A stretch of 19,683 nucleotides of DNA from the NCBI GenBank assembly GCA_964485345.1, contig CAZAJB010000042.1, positions 1 to 19,683 on the forward strand, written 5' to 3'. The notes beneath the pieces are model-generated. The model did no database searches. It worked only from the letters and a program-made list of their open reading frames with translations, and was not told the DNA's origin. Position numbers and translations under genes: made by a program. This document shows, piece after piece, positions 13,535 through 19,683 of this stretch. Each line of letters opens with the position of its first letter. Within the stretch, counting starts at the first letter, position 1. The stretch is from UBA5420 sp964485345. GTDB lineage: Bacteria; Bacillota; Limnochordia; Darwinibacteriales; Darwinibacteriaceae.

Positions 13535-15409
13535 CTAGTTTTGCTTGTGTTCGCCTAAGTACTTACGGTCACGCTTATGAGCTTCCAGGACGGAAGGATT
13601 TGTTGATGCTTCTGCCACCCCCACTCTCCACCAAGACTCATAGCCTGCAGAATGGGTTCCCGGGATGATCTTGATATCAATGAGCGTACTTCGTTGCTCA
13701 TTCCGGGCGGCAAGCAAAGCAGCAGGCAGCTCTTCTAAGCTGCGCACGGTAAAGGTTTTCGCTCCTAAAGCCCCAGCCATCTGGGCAAAATCGATCTGCA
13801 TATATTGCCCGTCGAGCCTCTGGGTCTCGGGGGAGCGATAGCGCAGTTCGTTTCCGAACCCGTCTTTACTACCACGGCTCTTTTGTAGGTCTTTGATGCA
13901 TTGGAAACCACCATTATCAAACATCACAATATTGATTTTGGCACCCTCTTGTATACTGGTCAGAAGTTCAGAATGGAGCATCAAGTAGCTTCCATCACTA
14001 ACAAGAGCATAAACTTCCTTATCAGGCTCTGCCAACTTGACGCCAAGGGCCCCAGAGATCTCATAACCCATACAGGAAAAGCCGTATTCCATATGATAGG
14101 TCTTGATACCCTTAGAGCGCCACAGACGATGCAGATCACCAGGTAGACTACCAGAAGCGCAGACCACAATGTCACTATCTTCTACGTAGTCATTGAAGAG
14201 ACCCAGGGCTGTTGTTTGTACGATGCCTTCAGCCGATTCAAGCGTATAGAGGCGATCCACTTCCTCGTTCCAATCCTGCTTCAGCTTCCCTAATTCTTGC
14301 GGGGTGTAACTGGGCTTGTAGTTCGCTGCTTGAAGCACCTTCTGAAGCTCCTTTAAACCGAGCTGAGCATCGGAAATAATGGAGGTTGAGTCCATCTTAA
14401 GCCCATCAAGACGACTCACATTGATACTGACAATATCCACATCTTCGTTTTGGAAAGCTGTCTTCGATGCGGTGGGAAAATCAGCCAGGCGCGTACCTAC
14501 TGCAAGAATAAGGTCTGCCTCCTTGGCCAGGATATTGGCAGCTGTTGTTCCGGTTGAACCTACTCCGCCCATATTGAGATCATGATCCCAGATCATAGAG
14601 CTCTTACCTGCCTGGGTCACTGAGACGGGAATCTGGAAGGCCTCGGCAAACTCACGCAATGTATCGGTTGCCAAGGAGTAATGGACGCCGCCACCGGCCA
14701 CAATCAGAGGACGTCTTTTGCTTTTGATCAGTTGCGCAGCCCTCTCAATGGCTGTTGGTACCGGAATATGCCTTTCTATATGGTGAATCCGCTTACGGAA
14801 AAACTTGATTGGATAGTCATAAGCTTCTGTTTGCACATCCTGGGGCAGGGCCAGAGTCACAGCACCGGTTTCCGCTGGATCTGTTAAGACACGCATGGCT
14901 GCCAAAGCTGCTTCCATGATCTGCTCCGGTCTTTGAATACGATCCCAGTATTTACTCACAGCCTTAAAGGCATCATTTACAGTTATGGTATAGTCGTGAG
15001 GCATTTCTACCTGCTGTAACACGGGATCTGGCTGGCGGTCTGCAAAGGTGTCTCCAGGCAACAACAGAACTGGAATACGGTTGACTGTGGCAGTACCCGC
15101 TCCTGTAACCATGTTGAGGGCGCCTGGTCCGATGGAGCTGGTACAGGCCATGATCTGCAAACGATTGTGCTGCTTCGCATAGGCTGTTGCCGCGTGTACC
15201 ATCCCTTGTTCATTGACACCCTGGTAGTAGCGGAGCGACAGGTCTTCCATGTTTTCCAGTGCTTCCCCAATACCCAACACATTGCCATGACCGAAAATTC
15301 CATAAACACCATTAACAAACTTATACTCTTTACCATCAAACTCTACATACTGGTTATCAAGAAACTTCAGTAAAGCCTGTGCAGTGGTTAGTCTAGTTGT
15401 TTGACCCAC
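13535..15409 (-). CDS. iolD: 3D-(3,5/4)-trihydroxycyclohexane-1,2-dione hydrolase
   Basis: This ThDP-dependent enzyme opens the inositol ring, giving 5-deoxy-glucuronate. The 624-residue length is normal for the family. The N-terminal third contains the cofactor-activating glutamate (GVNEQGM, E67) and the IolD-like YKFVNGVYGIFGHGNVLG. The C-terminal third has the ThDP/Mg motif (SDGSY at 472-476 through DNGG at 498-501). The GTG start at 15409 is supported by AGGAGG 8 nt upstream, formed by the last codons of iolB, so the two genes are translationally coupled. With iolB, iolE and iolG it completes the upper inositol pathway. Confidence 0.97.
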   Translation of the reverse strand: MGQTTRLTTAQALLKFLDNQYVEFDGKEYKFVNGVYGIFGHGNVLGIGEALENMEDLSLRYYQGVNEQGMVHAATAYAKQHNRLQIMACTSSIGPGALNMVTGAGTATVNRIPVLLLPGDTFADRQPDPVLQQVEMPHDYTITVNDAFKAVSKYWDRIQRPEQIMEAALAAMRVLTDPAETGAVTLALPQDVQTEAYDYPIKFFRKRIHHIERHIPVPTAIERAAQLIKSKRRPLIVAGGGVHYSLATDTLREFAEAFQIPVSVTQAGKSSMIWDHDLNMGGVGSTGTTAANILAKEADLILAVGTRLADFPTASKTAFQNEDVDIVSINVSRLDGLKMDSTSIISDAQLGLKELQKVLQAANYKPSYTPQELGKLKQDWNEEVDRLYTLESAEGIVQTTALGLFNDYVEDSDIVVCASGSLPGDLHRLWRSKGIKTYHMEYGFSCMGYEISGALGVKLAEPDKEVYALVSDGSYLMLHSELLTSIQEGAKINIVMFDNGGFQCIKDLQKSRGSKDGFGNELRYRSPETQRLDGQYMQIDFAQMAGALGAKTFTVRSLEELPAALLAARNEQRSTLIDIKIIPGTHSAGYESWWRVGVAEASTNPSVLEAHKRDRKYLGEHKQN

Positions 15410-15411
15410 AG

Positions 15412-16212
15412 CTACTTCCTCCTATCAGGGAAAATCTGCGCATCTGGCTCCCGCACCCAGGAATGTTCCGGAACAAAGGTTGGCTCTATATACGGGTTGT
15501 CATCGAGATGACGAATAACCCATAGATAATACATAGCGTATCCCGGGGCTGTAGATTGGGGATGAACCTCATCTTCCACGATTTTCACGGTGGATTGATG
15601 TGTCACCTTTAATACCTCATCGTCATCAAGTACACAAACCCCAAAGCCCTGGTTTGGTAAGAACCGATAGTGATAAATCTCAGGCTGGATATGATGATGA
15701 GGCGGGTAACTGGACCATTTGCCGGGATGATTGATCACTTCGCCTAAAACGAGGTTGGCGTCAGGTGCATTTGTCTTGTCGAAAATGGTCCGCACAATGC
15801 GCGTCGACGTCTCCTGCATAGTACCTTGGCCCCGCTGTTCACTGCGGACATCCTCAGCTGAATAAAAAACCGGGGCAAACTGCTTCTCGTTTGTGGTAGC
15901 GGTGATGGCCAGCTCCAAGTCAGACTCGGCCACAATCTCCACAGAAGTCCCAGGAGGGACGTGTAAACAAGGACTAGACTCATGAAATATGGAACTCCGC
16001 TGGGCACGAGCAACTTGATCACCATAGGTGAATCGAACCGCTCCATCCATTAAGAGGTAAGCGACTTCTTTTTCTGTGACCAGGCGCTGTGATTTCCCTT
16101 TTTGCAGGCGAAGAATGCCAAAGTCCATCAATGTATCTTGCACAGCTTCGCCTTCAGTGGTAATGGCTGTATAGCCCCAGTCATAGGGTTCTTTACGGTT
16201 GATGAGTTTCAT
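15412..16212 (-). CDS. iolB: 5-deoxy-glucuronate isomerase
   Basis: The enzyme isomerises 5-deoxy-glucuronate to 2-deoxy-5-keto-D-gluconate (DKG). The 266-residue protein has the KDUI/IolB bicupin layout. The metal-binding cluster is visible in SSYPPHHHIQPEIYHYRF (H172-H174, E178, H181), with a further histidine in EDEVHPQSTAPGYAMYY and the C-terminal YLWVIRHLDDNP typical of IolB. The ATG at 16212 lies 3 nt after the transketolase stop with a purine-rich ribosome-binding site overlapping that gene's end. Its product is the branch point that the usual IolC/IolJ/IolA steps would take; those genes are not seen beside it. Confidence 0.95.
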   Translation of the reverse strand: MKLINRKEPYDWGYTAITTEGEAVQDTLMDFGILRLQKGKSQRLVTEKEVAYLLMDGAVRFTYGDQVARAQRSSIFHESSPCLHVPPGTSVEIVAESDLELAITATTNEKQFAPVFYSAEDVRSEQRGQGTMQETSTRIVRTIFDKTNAPDANLVLGEVINHPGKWSSYPPHHHIQPEIYHYRFLPNQGFGVCVLDDDEVLKVTHQSTVKIVEDEVHPQSTAPGYAMYYLWVIRHLDDNPYIEPTFVPEHSWVREPDAQIFPDRRK

Positions 16213-16215
16213 TCC

Positions 16216-17175
16216 TTACACTCCCTTATCTTTACGTGATAAGCACCTTTGCGCTTTCTGGACGATGTCCTCGGCCGTCATGGCAAAACGCTTTTGCAAA
16301 TAATCAAGGGGGCCTACTTCGCCAAAGAAGTCTTGCACGCCCACTCGCTCTAAGGGTACCGGATGGTTTTCAGCAAGAACTTCAGCCACCGCTGAACCTA
16401 ATCCATTGATAATATTGTGGTTCTCACAGGTAACAATGGCCCCAGTCTCCTGCGCACAGCTGACAATGAGATCCTTGTCGATGGGTTTGAGGGTAAAGAT
16501 GTTCACCACTCGCGCCCTGACTCCCTGCTCTTCTAAGAGCTCGGCCGCATGCAATGCTTCAGCAACCATAATTCCACTGGCGATCAGCGTTACGTCGTCG
16601 CCGTCCCTAAGCGTCATTCCCTTACCTATCGTAAACTTGGTACCAGGGGCGTAGATTTTCAGCGGTTCTTTACGGTTAATACGCAAGTAAATGGGGCCAT
16701 CATAATAGGCTACGTCACTGACCAGGGCCTCCATCATGACATTATCTACTGGCTCAATGACAGTCATAGTGGGGATACCTCTGACCACCCCTAGATCCTC
16801 CAGGGGCATATGGGTACCTCCGTTAAAGGCTGCAGTAATGCCAGGATCTGTCCCCACGACTCTCACATTGAGCTTAGCGTAGGCCACCGACATATAAATC
16901 TGATCGAGAGCCCGGCGAGTATTAAAGCAAGAAAAGGTGTGGGAAAACGGAATCTTGCCGGTAGCAGCCAAACCTGCTGCCACCCCGATCATGTTGGCCT
17001 CCTGCACTCCCACATTAATAGCACGGTCGGGATAGGTTTTCATAAACCGAATGGTCGAATTGGAGTTCATCAAATCTGCATCGAGGACCACAATGTTCTT
17101 ATCCTCGCTAGCCAATTTGATCAGGGTATCTATATAAACATCCTTCATAGCACGGTCATCGCGAATTAAGGTCAT
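16216..17175 (-). CDS. Split transketolase, C-terminal subunit
   Basis: This 319-residue subunit carries the pyrimidine-binding and C-terminal domains of a transketolase made as two chains. Seen are the cofactor-activating glutamate (NVGVQEANMIGVAAGLA, E59), the ring-binding TFSCFNTRRALDQI, an active-site histidine in GGTHMPLED (H122) and YLRINRKEP, where the arginine corresponds to the donor/acceptor anion-binding region. The TransC domain (about 200-310) contains VTCENHNIINGLGSAVAEVL. The ATG overlaps the N-subunit stop as ATGA (17175-17172), giving equal translation. Split transketolases serve the pentose phosphate pathway but also specialised routes such as apulose phosphate and sulfofructose cleavage. 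Being fused into an iol operon suggests a specialised role here. Confidence 0.93.
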   Translation of the reverse strand: MTLIRDDRAMKDVYIDTLIKLASEDKNIVVLDADLMNSNSTIRFMKTYPDRAINVGVQEANMIGVAAGLAATGKIPFSHTFSCFNTRRALDQIYMSVAYAKLNVRVVGTDPGITAAFNGGTHMPLEDLGVVRGIPTMTVIEPVDNVMMEALVSDVAYYDGPIYLRINRKEPLKIYAPGTKFTIGKGMTLRDGDDVTLIASGIMVAEALHAAELLEEQGVRARVVNIFTLKPIDKDLIVSCAQETGAIVTCENHNIINGLGSAVAEVLAENHPVPLERVGVQDFFGEVGPLDYLQKRFAMTAEDIVQKAQRCLSRKDKGV

Positions 17176-18029
17176 GACGATGCCCCCCCTTCCAAGATGG
17201 CCAGGGACTCAGCGATCTGTTCCTGTGTAAAGCGCATGTGATGGTTCAGTTCTACTGCCTCGGCAAAATGACATCCCTTACCTTTAATCGTATCGAGAAT
17301 GATCACAGAGCTCTTGCCCTTGGCGGCTTTTGCCTCTTCGATAGCGGCATAAATTTCCGCGACATTATGTCCGTCGACCTTCTGGACGTGCCAGCCGAAC
17401 TCTTCCCATTTGGCACCGAGGTCGCCAAGGGGATTAATATCATCGACAAAGCCATCTAACTGTTGCTTGTTGAAGTCCACAAAAACAATCAAATTATCCA
17501 GCTTGGCATTGCCACCGAATAAGACGCCTTCCCAAACCTGCCCTTCTTGACACTCTCCGTCTCCTAGGACGATATAGACGAAATTGTCTTTTCCATCAAG
17601 CTTATGCCCTAGGGCAACGCCCAAACCTGTAGAAAAACCTTGCCCCAGTGAACCGGTTGTCATATCGACTCCCGGTGTCAAATTGCGGTCGGCATGGCTC
17701 GGAAGCTTGGTACCTCCCTCATTGAGGGTCAGTAGCATTTCTTCGGGGAAATACCCCTTCAGTGCCAACGTGGCATAAAGCGCAGGACCGGCATGACCTT
17801 TCGATAGAACCAGCCAATCACGCTCTGCCCAATTGGGGTCTTGTGGATTAATTTTCATGACTCCCCCATAAAGCACTGCAAGTAACTCAACAACTGACAT
17901 GGCACCGCCTAAATGACCAAACCCCCGATGCCCCAGCTCTTTCAATGTTGCAACTCGGATCTGATGGGCGAAATCCTCTAGTCTCTTCTGATCAGAAGCT
18001 TGCACAGTATTCAAATCATTACACCTCAC
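17172..18029 (-). CDS. Split transketolase, N-terminal subunit
   Basis: This 285-residue subunit binds the ThDP diphosphate. Motifs are GHLGGAMS (H39), SKGHAGPALYA (H79), GSLGQG (126-131), GDGECQEGQVWE (156-167) and the metal-binding asparagine in VDFNKQQLDG (N187). With the C subunit the total is about 604 residues, close to a compact transketolase. The frame can start at GTG 18029, overlapping the end of the racemase gene by 11 nt; the TTG at 18014 is also plausible because GTGAGG lies at the right distance upstream of it. Transketolases move a two-carbon ketol unit from a ketose to an aldose. Its genetic partners suggest the inositol product DKG as donor (inference). Confidence 0.93.
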   Translation of the reverse strand: MRCNDLNTVQASDQKRLEDFAHQIRVATLKELGHRGFGHLGGAMSVVELLAVLYGGVMKINPQDPNWAERDWLVLSKGHAGPALYATLALKGYFPEEMLLTLNEGGTKLPSHADRNLTPGVDMTTGSLGQGFSTGLGVALGHKLDGKDNFVYIVLGDGECQEGQVWEGVLFGGNAKLDNLIVFVDFNKQQLDGFVDDINPLGDLGAKWEEFGWHVQKVDGHNVAEIYAAIEEAKAAKGKSSVIILDTIKGKGCHFAEAVELNHHMRFTQEQIAESLAILEGGASS

Positions 18030-19278
18030 TTTGTACCTTTGGTAGGGTCGAAGCGCCCAAGGGAAATACGGCGTAGGTAAAGTCGGTATCTAGACGTTGC
18101 AAGGCGTTCTCTAGCCCCTTCTCCCAGCTATCGGCGACTGCTACTCCTACCATCTTTTCTTGAGCCATAGCACTGGAGACCAGAATAATGGTGGCATTCT
18201 GGGCAACTTTCGCTATCGCGGCAGCCTTATGGCCGCCTAAGACAAATTCATTCTGCAAATCAGAGAGCAAATCAGATGGCGTCTTGCCTGACGTCATCCA
18301 TTGCTCAAAGGTTCGATTTCCATACCCCTCACCGCACGCGGCTACTAGAAGCATAACGCCACCAGGCTTGATCGCATTGGCACAGTTGTCCAGGGCTTTT
18401 TGAGCCTGGTAGAGGTCGATATCCTTGGGATGGCCCCCTGCGCTGACGATGGCCAGATCGACCTGCTGGGGAAGCTCTGCCAAACCTTCCGAAATCAGTC
18501 GTGCGCACAGCTCACGATGGGCTAGTGTGACATCTCCCGCCGCGGCATGACGAATGCGGTGTTCTTCATCGACTATAACATTAAGCATATAGTGAGCTCC
18601 GAGCATGCTGACGGCCTCTTCTAGATCTTCCCGTACTGGATTTCCCTGGAGCTTTGTAGCCAATGCCCCGCTTTCAATCATATGGGAATGGTTCGCTTTC
18701 ACAGCCTTTGCCGAGGCAACGCCAGGCATGATGGCCTTGGCGCCGCCAGAAAAGCCGGCAAAATAGTGGAACTCTACATTTCCTACACAAATTCTAAAAT
18801 CCGCCTCTACAACCGGGCGAAATAGTTCCACCGGTGTTCCCCGACTCGTGGTACCAAGAAACACCACATCGTCGACATCATGATTGATCACCCGCACCCT
18901 CTGAAAAACCTCATCCCCAACAGATTTGCGGAGTTCAGCCTCTGTCATCATGCGGTGTAGTCCAAGTGCGATGACGATGGTGATCTGCTCATCAGGCACA
19001 CCGGCACGATTTAACTCCGTCAAGAGGGGAGGTAAAACAGCCTCATTGGGGCAAGGCCGAGTGTGATCGCTGGTGACAATCACAACCTGATCCTCTGGGG
19101 AGACCAGATCAGAAAGGCGCGCTGCGCCAAGGGGGTTCTGGAGAGCGGCGTCTACCATAGATTCCCCTGAACTGCCGGCTTCCGCCTTAACGGGCAAGTA
19201 CGTGCCTGCATACGTCCCCTGGCTCATGGAGCAACGCATGTGACCTGACCCATAGGCCAGGCTAAGCTCCCTTTTCAT
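18019..19278 (-). CDS. LarA-family nickel-dependent 2-hydroxyacid racemase/epimerase
   Basis: This protein of about 419 residues belongs to the lactate racemase LarA superfamily. The start at ATG 19278 has GGGAGG 8 nt upstream and lies within the end of the PGK-like gene (17-nt overlap). The residues known from LarA are all visible at near-identical positions: TSDHTRP (D71, R74), ALGLHR (H108), HYFAGFSGGAKAIMPG with H171 and the lysine K181 that carries the nickel-pincer cofactor, ANHSHM (H197) and DLYQAQKAL (Q291, K294). It is therefore probably an active enzyme. The family acts on lactate, malate, other 2-hydroxyacids and gluconate. The cofactor genes larB, larC and larE are not in view. 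In this operon, malate or a sugar acid is more likely than lactate (inference). Confidence 0.88.
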   Translation of the reverse strand: MKRELSLAYGSGHMRCSMSQGTYAGTYLPVKAEAGSSGESMVDAALQNPLGAARLSDLVSPEDQVVIVTSDHTRPCPNEAVLPPLLTELNRAGVPDEQITIVIALGLHRMMTEAELRKSVGDEVFQRVRVINHDVDDVVFLGTTSRGTPVELFRPVVEADFRICVGNVEFHYFAGFSGGAKAIMPGVASAKAVKANHSHMIESGALATKLQGNPVREDLEEAVSMLGAHYMLNVIVDEEHRIRHAAAGDVTLAHRELCARLISEGLAELPQQVDLAIVSAGGHPKDIDLYQAQKALDNCANAIKPGGVMLLVAACGEGYGNRTFEQWMTSGKTPSDLLSDLQNEFVLGGHKAAAIAKVAQNATIILVSSAMAQEKMVGVAVADSWEKGLENALQRLDTDFTYAVFPLGASTLPKVQSEV

Positions 19279-19683
19279 CCATATGCCTCCCATATGCCTT
19301 TCTTAGTGCCTTAATCAATGGTAGTTCAGAACCGGACAGAAACCGCACCATCGCTCCACCGGCCGTACAGATATAATCGAAATTCTCCTCTGGGTCTTTG
19401 ACAAACCGATAGGCTGCACTCACACTGTCTCCCCCGCCTACCACCGTATAGCCAGGAGCCTCTGCCATGGCATTCCAAATGCTGTCTGTCCCTAGGGATA
19501 AGAGGGGATTCTCGTAGGCGCCCATGGGACCATTGATAAAGATGGTACCGGCCTTGGCAATTTCCGCTTTGAAACGTTCAATGCTCTGGCTCCCTATGTC
19601 TGTAAACAGTCTATTCTGAGGAAGCTCATTGATGTGTGCCTCTACGCGCTGCTCGCCGTCTTGATAGGCAAAATCAACGGGAC
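19262..19683 (-). CDS. Phosphoglycerate kinase-like protein, C-terminal part (N-terminus beyond window)
   Basis: The last 139 residues of a PGK-family protein are visible, entering from the right edge and ending at TAG 19264-19262. The pattern follows the nucleotide-binding domain: DIGSQSIERFK, TIFINGPMGAYENPLLSLGT, VVGGGDSVSAAYRF and AGGAMVRFLSGSELPLIKAL. The GGGD aspartate for Mg-nucleotide is kept. The next motif reads CTAGGAMVRF instead of the usual STGGGASLE, and LPG is LPL, so this is a diverged paralogue. PGK moves phosphate between an acyl phosphate and ADP. Its stop codon overlaps the racemase start, so it belongs to the inositol/transketolase operon. It may act on a 1,3-bisphosphoglycerate analogue, or simply be a glycolytic PGK. 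Confidence 0.85.
   Translation of the reverse strand, partial: PVDFAYQDGEQRVEAHINELPQNRLFTDIGSQSIERFKAEIAKAGTIFINGPMGAYENPLLSLGTDSIWNAMAEAPGYTVVGGGDSVSAAYRFVKDPEENFDYICTAGGAMVRFLSGSELPLIKALRKAYGRHMDEKGA

Overview
The window looks like a metagenome-derived scaffold from an anaerobic member of the Bacillota; a 100-N gap at 8547-8646 marks a scaffold join. G+C is near 50 %. Shine-Dalgarno sequences are strong and G-rich, with many GTG and possible TTG starts. The solute-binding protein has an ordinary signal peptide and no lipobox, which would suit a diderm lineage such as the Limnochordia. That placement is an inference from gene content, not a phylogenetic result.

Region 1 (1-3187) is accessory. 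A minus-strand gene for a single-pass membrane protein with nearly identical 65-residue tandem repeats runs off the left edge. Divergent from it is a truncated remnant of the proton/sodium-pumping pyrophosphatase gene hppA, followed by a lipoprotein built of about 16 ankyrin repeats and a strong terminator.

Region 2 (3188-10554, plus strand) is a carbohydrate uptake and processing operon. It encodes a solute-binding protein, an amidohydrolase-2 family enzyme, two MalF/MalG-type permeases, a GntR/HutC regulator, a PfkB-family sugar kinase (interrupted by the gap) and a GH4 glycosidase. No ABC ATPase is encoded here. Candidate operators lie upstream of the first gene, and a hairpin shared by the two convergent operons closes the region.

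Region 3 (10565-19683, minus strand) is a tightly packed operon, read right to left: a phosphoglycerate-kinase-like gene (cut by the window edge), a LarA-type nickel hydroxyacid racemase/epimerase, a split transketolase (N then C half), iolB, iolD, iolE and two iolG paralogues. Most junctions overlap or nearly touch. The upper inositol pathway (iolG-E-D-B) is complete and leads to 2-deoxy-5-keto-D-gluconate (DKG). The usual lower-pathway genes iolJ and iolA are absent, and no clear iolC is seen.

The main hypothesis is that this operon encodes an alternative lower inositol pathway. DKG is a carboxylate isostere of xylulose 5-phosphate, so the dedicated transketolase could remove its C5-C6 ketol unit and release D-malate semialdehyde, an isostere of glyceraldehyde 3-phosphate. 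A GAPDH-like enzyme (not visible, predicted just outside the window) and the PGK-like kinase could then conserve energy while forming D-malate, and the LarA-type enzyme could convert this to L-malate. The gene content and layout are seen in the sequence; the chemistry is inference.
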